A stretch of 37,070 nucleotides of DNA, taken from NCBI GenBank assembly GCA_902494765.1, contig CABUUK010000017.1, positions 1 through 37,070 on the forward strand. Reading direction: 5' to 3'. Positions 7,850 to 14,632 of the stretch are shown here, piece after piece; within the stretch, counting starts at the first letter, position 1, and the number at the start of each line of letters is the position of its first letter. Source of the stretch: an uncultured Collinsella sp. (GTDB lineage: Bacteria; Actinomycetota; Coriobacteriia; Coriobacteriales; Coriobacteriaceae). The notes beneath the pieces were generated by a model. The model did no database searches. It was not told the origin of the DNA and worked only from the letters and a program-made list of their open reading frames with translations. The translations under genes were made by a program, and so were the position numbers.

Positions 7850-9739
7850 ATGAACGGAGTTTTGCTCATGGTTGTGGCCGCGGCGGTGCTCGCCTGCGGC
7901 TATCTGGGCTATGGCCGCTGGCTGGCCAACAAGTGGGGCGTTGACAAAGAGGCCCTCACGCCGGCCAAGCGCATGAAGGACGGCAAGAGCTTCTCGCCCG
8001 TCTCCGCGTTTACCGCGTTCTCGCACCAGTTCAGCTCGATCTGCGGTGCTGGCCCTGTCACGGGTACGATCGTCGCCATGGCCTTTGGCTGGCTGCCCGT
8101 TGTGCTCTGGGTCCTCGTCGGCGGCATCTTCTTTGGCGCCGTCCACGACTTTGGTGCTCTGTACGCCTCGATGAAGAACAACGGCAAGTCCCTGGCTCAG
8201 CTCATTGAGAAGTACATCGGCAAGACCGGCCGTCGCCTGTTCCTGCTGTTCTGCTGGCTGTTCTGCATCATCGTCATCGCCGCTTTCACCGACATGGTCT
8301 GCAAGACGTTCATGTTCACCCCGGCCGTTGACGCTTCTGGCGCCGCTACCGGTGCCATCGACTTCACCAAGTCCTATGCCGCTGGCTGCGCTGGCACCAT
8401 CTCCATCCTGTTCACCTTCGTCGCTATCGCCTTTGGTTGGGCCCAGAAGAAGTTCAACCTCACCGGTGCCGCCGAGTTCGTCACCGGCGTGGTCCTCATG
8501 GTTCTCATGTTCGCCGTCGGTATGCAGTTCCCGGTCTACCTGGATAAGTTCCAGTGGTTCGCCGTCGTCATGGTCTACCTGGTCTTCGCTGGCGCAATGC
8601 CCATCCAGATGCTCAAGACCCCGCGTGACTACCTCACTTCCATCATGATGATCGTCATGATCGTTTGCGCTGTCCTCGGCATCGTCGTCCTGGGCGTCAA
8701 CGGTCAGGCCACCATCACCGCTCCGGTCTTCACCGGCTTCTCCACTGCCTCCGGCATGATGTTCCCGGTCCTGTTTGTCTCCGTTGCCTGCGGTGCTCTC
8801 TCCGGTTTCCACAGCCTCGTTTCTTCTGGCACCTCCTCCAAGCAGGTCGAGAAGGAGCAGGACGCCGTCAAGGTCGGTTATGGCGCCATGATCGTCGAGT
8901 CCTTCGTCGGCATCCTTGCCATCATCGTCGCCGGCATCATGTTCTCCGATATGAACACCGCCGGCACCGGTGCCCTCAACGCCGGCGTCGCTTCCACCCC
9001 GTTCCAGATCTTCGCCGCTGGCATCTCCCGCGGTATGCAGGCCTTCGGCGTTGACGGCACGCTCGCTACCGTCTTTATGACCATGAACGTCTCCGCTCTG
9101 GCCCTGACCTCGCTCGATGCCGTCGCCCGCATCGCCCGCACCTCGTTCTCCGAGTTCTTTGCCCAGACCAACGACGCCCTGGCCATCGAGTCCAAGGCCG
9201 GCTACATGAAGGTTCTTGGCAACCCCTGGTTCGCCACGGTCGTCACCCTGCTTCCTGGTCTCGCCCTTGCCTTTGGTGGTTATGCCAACATCTGGCCGCT
9301 CTTTGGTGCTTCCAACCAGCTGCTCGGCGGTATGACCATGATCACCCTCGCCGTGTTCTGCAAGTGCACCGGCCGCAAGGGCTGGATGCTCTACGTGCCC
9401 GTCGCCTTCCTGCTCTGCTGCACCTTCACCTCGCTGGTCCAGAGCGCCATGGGCTGCATGACCGCTGTCCAGGCTTACGGCTTCTTCGGCACCATCCCGG
9501 CTACCGCCACCACGGCCGCCGTCTCCGTCGCCGCCACCAAGGGCCTGCAGCTCGTTTTCGCTGTCCTGCTGATGGTCCTGGGCCTCATCGTCGCCGTCAA
9601 CTGCCTCAAGGAGTTCTTCGGCAAGGAGGCCGGCTCCATGCCTGACGAGGAGCCCGAGTGGTCCGAGATGGGCAAGGCCGAGTACGGTCGCGCCGCTGCC
9701 GCTGAAGCTCCTGCCGACGCCGAGGCCGCCAAGGCCTAG
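7850..9739 (+). CDS. cstA: CstA-family carbon starvation / peptide or pyruvate transporter
   Basis: This is a multi-pass membrane transporter of the CstA family, with many hydrophobic segments over 629 aa. Family features include SAFTAFSHQFSSICGAGPVTGTIVA near the N-terminus and FHSLVSSGTSSKQVEKEQDAVKVGYGAMIVES in the middle. Family members are implicated in peptide uptake under starvation and, in E. coli, pyruvate uptake. AGGAGG precedes the ATG by 7 bases. The gene lies behind an Ile/Val leader peptide and terminator, suggesting expression rises when charged branched-chain tRNAs run low. That would fit import of peptides or amino acids better than of pyruvate, but this is inference. The Ala/Glu-rich C-terminal tail has no assigned role. 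A terminator follows. Confidence 0.9.
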   Translation: MNGVLLMVVAAAVLACGYLGYGRWLANKWGVDKEALTPAKRMKDGKSFSPVSAFTAFSHQFSSICGAGPVTGTIVAMAFGWLPVVLWVLVGGIFFGAVHDFGALYASMKNNGKSLAQLIEKYIGKTGRRLFLLFCWLFCIIVIAAFTDMVCKTFMFTPAVDASGAATGAIDFTKSYAAGCAGTISILFTFVAIAFGWAQKKFNLTGAAEFVTGVVLMVLMFAVGMQFPVYLDKFQWFAVVMVYLVFAGAMPIQMLKTPRDYLTSIMMIVMIVCAVLGIVVLGVNGQATITAPVFTGFSTASGMMFPVLFVSVACGALSGFHSLVSSGTSSKQVEKEQDAVKVGYGAMIVESFVGILAIIVAGIMFSDMNTAGTGALNAGVASTPFQIFAAGISRGMQAFGVDGTLATVFMTMNVSALALTSLDAVARIARTSFSEFFAQTNDALAIESKAGYMKVLGNPWFATVVTLLPGLALAFGGYANIWPLFGASNQLLGGMTMITLAVFCKCTGRKGWMLYVPVAFLLCCTFTSLVQSAMGCMTAVQAYGFFGTIPATATTAAVSVAATKGLQLVFAVLLMVLGLIVAVNCLKEFFGKEAGSMPDEEPEWSEMGKAEYGRAAAAEAPADAEAAKA

Positions 9740-9778
9740 TCGGTCGGACGGGTTGAATCTCCCATCTATTTGACTCGG

Positions 9779-9817
9779 AAAGACCGGGTCCGCAATCAAG
9801 CGGACCCGGTCTTTTTT
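9779..9817 (+). terminator. Intrinsic terminator after cstA
   Basis: A perfect 15-bp stem, AAAGACCGGGTCCGC / GCGGACCCGGTCTTT, with an AATCAA loop runs into TTTTTT. It ends cstA transcription. Confidence 0.93.
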
Positions 9818-9922
9818 CTTGTGAGAACGGGTGGTGCAAGGGCGTTCTCGCAGATGTTTTGCGTGGATAGGCTCGTGCGTTGTACCATATGGACGTATAT
9901 GTGTGCATATGAAAGGGGCCCC

Positions 9923-12115
9923 GTGGCCAAGACGGTATATTCCGATAATCAAAACAATGTCGATGCTCTGGCTGAGCGCCTGAGCAGCCAGACGTCGCTT
10001 TCTGCTGAGCGTGCCAAGCTGGTTGCCTACGATCTGCTTTGCCGCAAGGCGCTCAAGATTAAGTCGAGTGCGCTGGCGCAGATTTTCCGCTCCGTCGATA
10101 AGGAATGCGACACCAAGGCGATGCGCGATGAGCTTATCGAGGCAAATATCGTGACCAAGATCGAGGGTAGCGGCATTAACGGGCGCCCGGCGTTCTATAC
10201 CATCAATGCCGAGATCCGCGATGCCCAGGAGCAGCCTGCCAAGTCCGTCGAAGATTTTGTCGTCGAGGATTTCGCTGACGTGCCTGCTGTGGAAGAAGTT
10301 GCTCCGCGTGAGCATGTTGATACCGATGAGTTGCTCGATGAGAACGTCGTGCGTGCCTTTACGGCCAAGGCAGGACGCGGCGGTTTTGGCGGGGGTGGCA
10401 AGCGCGATGCGCAGCGTCGCGCCCAGCAGGAGCGCTTCCGTCGCGCCGTTGCTCAAAAGGGTGAGACGGATGCCGAGGCTGTTGAGAACGAGGTTGCTGC
10501 CGAGTCGCAGAGGCCCGCGAAGGAGCAAAAGCCCGTGGAGGCCCAGGAGCCCCAGCGTCGCCGTGGTGCCCACTTTAAGGCTGTGCAGCAGGATGTCGCG
10601 CATGAGGTTGAAGAGCTTTCCGAGGCTGCAGACGATGTTGAGGAGTCTGCCAAGAAGGCCCCGGGCTCATGCCGTCCCGGACGTGGTTTTGCGAGGCGCG
10701 CGTATCCCGTAAGGCGTCAGGAGAAGGGCGAGCCGGCTTCGACCACTCAGGACAAGAAGGCCGAACAAACCGAGAAAACCGTTGAGCCGGCGGCTCGCGA
10801 ACAGAAGCCTGTTGAGCCGCAGGTTGAGGTTGCTGCCGAGGCCAAGGGCCAACAGCCTACAGATGGGCAGACGGAGCAGGGCGCGTCGAGCAAGCCTCGC
10901 CGCCGTCGCCATCGCGGGGGCCGCAGTTCCCATGCCGAGACTGCAGCCGGGAAGACCACGCCGCAGGACGAGGATGCGAAGGCCGAGGTTTCTTCGGGGC
11001 AGCCTAAGCGCCAGCCGGCGAAGGAGAGCAAGTCCGATCGTCCGCAGAAGCAGGCGTCTATGCCGAAGCGCGAGCGCAATTCCCAAGGCGATTCTAGGCG
11101 CAAGGCTCAGAAGAAGCCGGAGTCTGCCGCAGCAGATACTGCTGCCCAGCAGCCCGAGTCGGCCGTCCACGACGAGGTATCGGCGTTTGCCCTTGCCCGC
11201 GTTTTAGGCAGGCAGCTGCTCAAAGTTGTCCCTACGCCTACGGCGCTCTCTAAGATCAAGGAGCAGCAGACACAGATCGTAAAGGTCGAGGGCAAGGACG
11301 GCAAAAAGGCTCCGCAGCGCACTCAGCACAACGAGATGTCCAACCGCAAGATTGCCGAGGAAATCGCAATCATCCAGGCTTGGATCGAGCAAAACCGAGG
11401 TGCCGATACGCCGGTTGCCTCGCGCCGCCAGCGGGCCTACCAGATTTTTAACGACGAGAAGGCTTTTGACGGCAAGCACGGTGAGCGCCTGATAAGGCGC
11501 ATGACCGAAAAGGGCATCAGCATGCAGGCGATCAAGGTCGCCCCCAACCGCCCCGTGCACTTTACGGGTTTCTTTACGCTGGGCGCCGATAAGCCGTTCA
11601 TTATGGTCGAGAACCTGGACACCTACGACGAGATCGTCAAGCTGCTGCGTGGCCGCAAGCATGCCAAGCTCTTTGGCATCAAGGTGGGCGGCGTGATTTT
11701 TGGCGGCGGATGCAAGGCGAGCGTCTCGCATGCCCTGGACGATTATCTGGCCGAGATCGGCTATCGCTTTAACTACGTCTACTACGTGGGCGATATCGAC
11801 CGCGAGGGCGCGCGCATCGTCGAGCAGGCTCGCAATGCCAATGTGGTTGAGATCCGCCTGCATGCCGGCATGTACCGCGCCATGCTCGCCGAGCACAAGC
11901 GTCGCGTGAAGGCCGGCGGAGAGTGCGAGCCCGCGGCTGCCAACCAGGGCGTGCCGCAGAACTTGGCGGCGACGATCAAGGATCTGCCCATGGTCACGCG
12001 CGTGCAGTTCCGCAATGTGCTGCGCGAGGGCGGGCGCATTCCGCAGGAGATTCTGATGACCGCCGACTATCGGGATGGCGACTCGGGAAGCTTCGACCGC
12101 ATGCTGAACAACTAA
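9923..12115 (+). CDS. Winged-helix / disordered linker / Toprim-like (JetD C-terminus-like) protein of unknown function
   Basis: This 730-aa protein has three parts. Residues about 6-90 are helical and winged-helix-like (AKLVAYDLLCRKALKIKSSALAQIF...NGRPAFYTINAEI). About 110-465 is low-complexity and rich in Glu, Lys, Arg, Gln and Ala, with clusters such as KPRRRRHRGGRSS. About 465-730 is folded: FTGFFTLGADKPFIMVENLDTY, then GVIFGGGCKASVSHALDDYL, then YVYYVGDIDREGARIVEQAR. E563 with D624 and D626 match the Toprim pattern (Glu, then Asp-x-Asp) as arranged in DUF2220, the C-terminal nuclease domain of Wadjet JetD. No JetA, JetB or JetC partners are nearby. The start is taken as GTG 9923 behind AAAGGGG; ATG 9899 is an alternative, and earlier in-frame starts fall in the cstA terminator. 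A promoter TTGCGT-18-TACCAT may lie just upstream. Function is unknown; nucleic-acid cleavage or binding is the likeliest inference. Confidence 0.72.
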   Translation: MAKTVYSDNQNNVDALAERLSSQTSLSAERAKLVAYDLLCRKALKIKSSALAQIFRSVDKECDTKAMRDELIEANIVTKIEGSGINGRPAFYTINAEIRDAQEQPAKSVEDFVVEDFADVPAVEEVAPREHVDTDELLDENVVRAFTAKAGRGGFGGGGKRDAQRRAQQERFRRAVAQKGETDAEAVENEVAAESQRPAKEQKPVEAQEPQRRRGAHFKAVQQDVAHEVEELSEAADDVEESAKKAPGSCRPGRGFARRAYPVRRQEKGEPASTTQDKKAEQTEKTVEPAAREQKPVEPQVEVAAEAKGQQPTDGQTEQGASSKPRRRRHRGGRSSHAETAAGKTTPQDEDAKAEVSSGQPKRQPAKESKSDRPQKQASMPKRERNSQGDSRRKAQKKPESAAADTAAQQPESAVHDEVSAFALARVLGRQLLKVVPTPTALSKIKEQQTQIVKVEGKDGKKAPQRTQHNEMSNRKIAEEIAIIQAWIEQNRGADTPVASRRQRAYQIFNDEKAFDGKHGERLIRRMTEKGISMQAIKVAPNRPVHFTGFFTLGADKPFIMVENLDTYDEIVKLLRGRKHAKLFGIKVGGVIFGGGCKASVSHALDDYLAEIGYRFNYVYYVGDIDREGARIVEQARNANVVEIRLHAGMYRAMLAEHKRRVKAGGECEPAAANQGVPQNLAATIKDLPMVTRVQFRNVLREGGRIPQEILMTADYRDGDSGSFDRMLNN

Positions 12116-12123
12116 AGTCCGCC

Positions 12124-12260
12124 GGCCCCGGGAGAGCGGGGACACCGGCTTAGGTTTCCTGCTCTACAGTCCTGCTCACGACGGAGGCCACATTAAGTGG
12201 CCTCCTGTTCGTGCGGAACTCGCGATAAACCTAAGCCGGTGTCCCCGCTCTCCCGGGGCC
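12124..12260 (+). repeat. Long hairpin element, copy C
   Basis: The arms 12124-12157 and 12227-12260 are 34 bases each and perfectly complementary. The core 12158-12226 has the shared ends CCTGCTCTACAGTCCTGC and GTGCGGAACTCGCGAT, and the inner stem GAGGCCAC-ATTAA-GTGGCCTC. The element starts 8 bases after the stop codon of the Toprim-like gene and has no T-run after it. The following 12261-12344 holds nothing else I recognise. Confidence 0.92.
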
Positions 12261-12403
12261 TGTCGTGGCTTGGTTGTTGCATGCGGCTCGCTTTTCGGAA
12301 CGTGTCTCTATAGTTTTGTCAACCGCGTGCTTCGCGCCATTTCGGCATGACGCATCCGGGCGCCCGGCGCCCCCGCTTCCCCTTCGGTTGATCCCGCCGC
12401 CCG

Positions 12404-13570
12404 CTAGGCCGCGTACGGGACGGCGTCGCGCATGATCGCGTAGATGACCTTGAGCCTCTTCCTCGCGACCGCCTTCAGCGCCTTGCTGTGCCTCATCCCC
12501 CTCGCCCTGCACTCCCCGTAGTACCTCCCGAACCTGTTGTCCGTGCCGATGAGGGAGTTGCAGCTGAATATGAGCAGGTTCTTGAGCTGCCTGTTCCCGC
12601 CGTGCTGCGGCGATGTCGACCTGATGCTGCTCCCGGAGCGCCTATCGGACGGCGCCACGCCGCAATAGCTCGCGAGCTCGTCGTGCCCCCTGAACGCGGA
12701 TATGTCGATCGACGTCACCAGCGCCGCGGCGGTCTTGGGGCCGATCCCGGGCACCGTGAGGAGGCACTCGTAGACCTCGTCGCCCGCCAGCGAGTCGGCC
12801 ACGAGCGAGTCGAGCTCCTCGATGTCGGCGTCGAGGGAGGCTATCTCCCGGGCGAGTATCCGGACCGCGACGTCCTCGCCGGCCGGGAGCCGCCTTCCCG
12901 AGCGCGACGAGGCCAGCAGCGCCTCCCAGAGCCTCCTGGCCCCCGCGGCGGGGGCGCCCGCGCGCCTGGCGGCGCTCGAGAACCTGCGCCAGCCGGCGGC
13001 CGAGCACCCGGCGGCCCCGCCGAACTCGGCCAGCATCGACACCTGCCAGCGGCTCGACGGGTCGACCGCGCCCTCGAGCGCGGGGTCGGCCTCGAGCAGG
13101 GTCGCGCGCAGCCTGTTCTTCGCGCGGGTCCTGGCGGACGACGCGAACTCGCGCTGCGACGACAGGATCCGCAGCGAGGCGGTCCCCTCGGGCTCCTCGG
13201 GCGCCGGCCTGAGGGCGCGGGGCACGCCGAGCGCGGTGCGCGCGATCACCTCGGCGTCGATGGCGTCGGTCTTCGCGATGCCGGGGAACATCCCGCGGGC
13301 CTGCTTCTCGGCATATCCGGGCAGGTAGGCGCAGGGGTTCCCGTGCGCATGGGCGCGCGCGAGGACCAGCGCGCCGATGTTTCGCTTCTGGTCGACGACG
13401 ACCAGCGCGCCGGAGCCGGCCCGCTCGAGCACCCGGTCGATGTCGTCGGGCCTGTTGGCCAGCTCGGCCCTGAAGGCGACGCCCCCTCCCGCATCGAGCG
13501 CGCACGCGCTGTGCGAGCTCTTCCCGACGTCGATCCCCAGGTAGGCCACGGGCGTCTCTGCTGCAGGCAT
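12404..13570 (-). CDS. IS110-family transposase (DEDD RuvC-like recombinase)
   Basis: The 388-aa protein has the N-terminal RuvC-like domain (YLGIDVGKSSHSACAL, LVVVDQK, KTDAIDAEVIAR) holding the acidic DEDD residues. The C-terminal Transposase_20 domain begins at LLTVPGIGPKTAAALVTSI and runs to LASYCGVAPSDRRSGSS followed by the nearby SPQHGGNRQLKNLL segment, where the family's catalytic serine lies. Length is at the upper side of normal and there is no frameshift. GGGAGAGG precedes the ATG. Codon use is extremely GC-rich, unlike neighbouring host genes, which indicates transfer. The family uses an RNA-guided (bridge RNA) recombination mechanism. Confidence 0.92.
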   Translation of the reverse strand: MPAAETPVAYLGIDVGKSSHSACALDAGGGVAFRAELANRPDDIDRVLERAGSGALVVVDQKRNIGALVLARAHAHGNPCAYLPGYAEKQARGMFPGIAKTDAIDAEVIARTALGVPRALRPAPEEPEGTASLRILSSQREFASSARTRAKNRLRATLLEADPALEGAVDPSSRWQVSMLAEFGGAAGCSAAGWRRFSSAARRAGAPAAGARRLWEALLASSRSGRRLPAGEDVAVRILAREIASLDADIEELDSLVADSLAGDEVYECLLTVPGIGPKTAAALVTSIDISAFRGHDELASYCGVAPSDRRSGSSIRSTSPQHGGNRQLKNLLIFSCNSLIGTDNRFGRYYGECRARGMRHSKALKAVARKRLKVIYAIMRDAVPYAA

Positions 13571-13790
13571 GGTGTATCCTCTCCCTTGAGCCGGCCGTAA
13601 GCCGCGGAAGCGACACCCACATTACCCGGCCGTGGCCCGGTCCGGGCCCGGCACATCTCTATCAGTCGTTCCCCGCGGCCCCTCCCGCCCCGGCGGCAAC
13701 ACGTCCCGGGCCCTCTACGGGGCAGGGGCTGACGGCCGTCCGGGGCGGTCGGCCAGCGACCACCGGTACGGCTCAATCGTATAACCATGC
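13571..13790 (-). ncRNA. Candidate bridge-RNA region of the IS110 element
   Basis: In IS110-group elements the bridge RNA is encoded in the non-coding end upstream of the transposase. Here that space is about 220 bases with several GC-rich self-complementary segments when read on the - strand, and no reading frame of note. The position fits established knowledge of the family. I did not fold the RNA or find target- and donor-binding loops, so this is only a location for a candidate. Confidence 0.35.
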
Positions 13791-13895
13791 AACGGAAAAG
13801 AGCCGCCCTTTCGGACGACTCAAACTGTAATGGGGCTGATAGGCGTGCCTCAAAAAATCTACCCCAGTCGCTGTGTAGGGTGTCTATAAAGAGCC

Positions 13896-14125
13896 GTGGC
13901 CAAAAAACATCAAATATGAGTACTGATATTCTTTTAGTAGCAGTAATTTTGACCACATTTAAGGTGATTTGACGTGTCGATCGAGCAGATAAGCTGCCGT
14001 ATCTCCTCAAGTATTCATTAAAGGAAGACCTTGATGCGAATAAATCTCATTAAGATCTTCTTTTATTAACGAAAATAATGTAGCTACAACGGTAACAGTA
14101 CTCATATTTGCCGTTTTTTGGCCAC
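13896..14125. repeat. Small element bounded by 30-bp inverted repeats
   Basis: GTGGCCAAAAAAC followed by ..CAAATATGAGTACTG occurs at 13896-13925 and, inverted, at 14096-14125, matching at 28 of 30 bases. The enclosed 170 bases are AT-rich, unlike both sides, and contain no convincing gene. The size and layout resemble a non-autonomous element (MITE) or the remnant of a larger one. No transposase that would recognise these ends is in the window. The stretch 13791-13895 before it shows no gene. Confidence 0.55.
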
Positions 14126-14160
14126 AGTCCTTCGGAGGGTCCTCGAAAATAGTCCCGAGC

Positions 14161-14190
14161 CGGCACTTTAGGAACGTCCCTAAGTGCCGA
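14161..14190. repeat. Short hairpin
   Basis: CGGCACTTTAGG and CCTAAGTGCCG form an 11-bp stem with one bulged base around AACGTC. It lies between the inverted-repeat element and the tRNA-Gln scar region. No T-run follows, and its role is unknown. Confidence 0.5.
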
Positions 14191-14228
14191 CACCGCGTCT
14201 GCCTGCGGTGGCCGCGCGCCGCTGCGTC

Positions 14229-14446
14229 GCTCCGCATCCTTGCGGGTTCGGATCCCTCCGCTTGGCGGCGTTGGCTCGATTTGCTTGACGTGAGGGGCTC
14301 TTGGCTGGTGTGGGACGGAGGGATTCCGCGTCCGCCTGGTCGGCGGCCGCGCCCCGCTGCGTCGCTTTGCTCCTTGCGTGCTGCGCTGGAAAACGCTTCG
14401 CGTTTCCTCAGCTCCGCACCCTTGCGGGTTCGAATTCCTCCGCTTG
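14229..14446. repeat. Pair of 36-bp direct repeats resembling decayed tRNA 3' ends
   Basis: The 36-base segments 14229-14264 and 14411-14446 match at 33 positions; both contain TTGCGGGTTCG and end CTCCGCTTG. A further shared stretch lies just before (GGCCGCGC...CCGCTGCGTCGCT at about 14210 and 14345). The GGTTCGA core looks like a tRNA T-loop, but the T-stem does not close, so these are not functional tRNAs. They may be leftovers of tRNA genes or integrated elements. Confidence 0.5.
14311..14326. repeat. Duplicated 3' end of tRNA-Gln (putative att scar)
   Basis: The 16 bases TGGGACGGAGGGATTC are identical to 14502-14517, the 3' acceptor and T-arm part of tRNA-Gln on the other strand. They lie 191 bases from it in the same orientation. 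Such duplications of a tRNA 3' end are the usual mark of integration by a tyrosine recombinase. No integrase remains between the two copies. Confidence 0.5.
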
Positions 14447-14451
14447 CCCAC

Positions 14452-14489
14452 AAGAAAGCGCCCTGGGCCGTTATGGGCTTAGGGCGCTC
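14452..14489 (-). terminator. Probable terminator of tRNA-Gln
   Basis: On the - strand, AGCGCCCT and AGGGCGCT form an 8-bp stem followed by TTCTT, starting 9 bases after the encoded CCA of the tRNA. Confidence 0.7.
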
Positions 14490-14497
14490 AGTTTTAA

Positions 14498-14572
14498 TGG
14501 CTGGGACGGAGGGATTCGAACCCCCAACAGCCGGCACCAAAAACCGGAGTTCTACCGTTGAACTACGTCCCA
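14498..14572 (-). tRNA. tRNA-Gln (anticodon TTG)
   Basis: The reverse strand folds as a cloverleaf: acceptor stem TGGGACG / CGTCCCA, anticodon arm CCGGT-TTTTGGT-GCCGG placing TTG as the anticodon, and a T-arm with GGTTCGAATC. The discriminator is G and the CCA end is encoded (14498-14500). TTG reads CAA glutamine codons, and G73 fits glutamine tRNA. Confidence 0.93.
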
Positions 14573-14603
14573 ATGTGTGGTGTTGCCCAAAAGCAACTCG
14601 TCT

Positions 14604-14632
14604 AGTTTACCTAATCTGCGAGGGCATCGCAA
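14604..14632 (-). promoter_or_regulatory. Putative promoter of tRNA-Gln
   Basis: On the - strand TTGCGA (14632-14627) and TAAACT (14609-14604) are 17 bp apart, about 32 bases before the tRNA. The -35 box lies inside the 3' end of the upstream peptidoglycan-binding gene. Confidence 0.55.

Larger units (their letters stand above)
12345..13795 (-). mobile_element. IS110-family insertion sequence (ends approximate)
   Basis: A very GC-rich block contains one intact IS110-type transposase and about 220 bases of non-coding sequence on its 5' side. Both differ sharply in composition from the AT-richer flanks, and the ends given here are drawn from that change. IS110 elements usually lack clear terminal inverted repeats, so true ends cannot be set without an empty site. 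A short GTTGCATG (12275-12282) / CATGCAAC (13786-13793) match lies near both sides but may be chance. Confidence 0.75.

Noticed and set aside
7615..7850. T-box riboswitch upstream of cstA
   Set aside because: I see no T-box consensus or specifier-loop arrangement; the leader peptide explains the terminator better.
7691..10603. Very long open frame on the - strand (970 codons) opposite cstA and the Toprim-like gene
   Set aside because: It runs antisense across a clear transporter gene, two terminators and the next gene. Its Gly/Asp/His-rich composition is what GC-rich codon bias produces in the opposite frame.
9923..12115. Complete Wadjet (JetABCD) defence system
   Set aside because: Only the C-terminal domain resembles JetD; no SMC-like JetC or JetA/JetB gene is present on either side.
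12488..13600. Long + strand frame opposite the IS110 transposase
   Set aside because: It is Arg/Pro/Gly-rich with no domain, as expected in the mirror frame of a GC-rich gene.
14411..14446. Second functional tRNA gene beside tRNA-Gln
   Set aside because: A T-loop-like GGTTCGAATT is present, but the T-stem does not pair and no acceptor or anticodon arm can be built.
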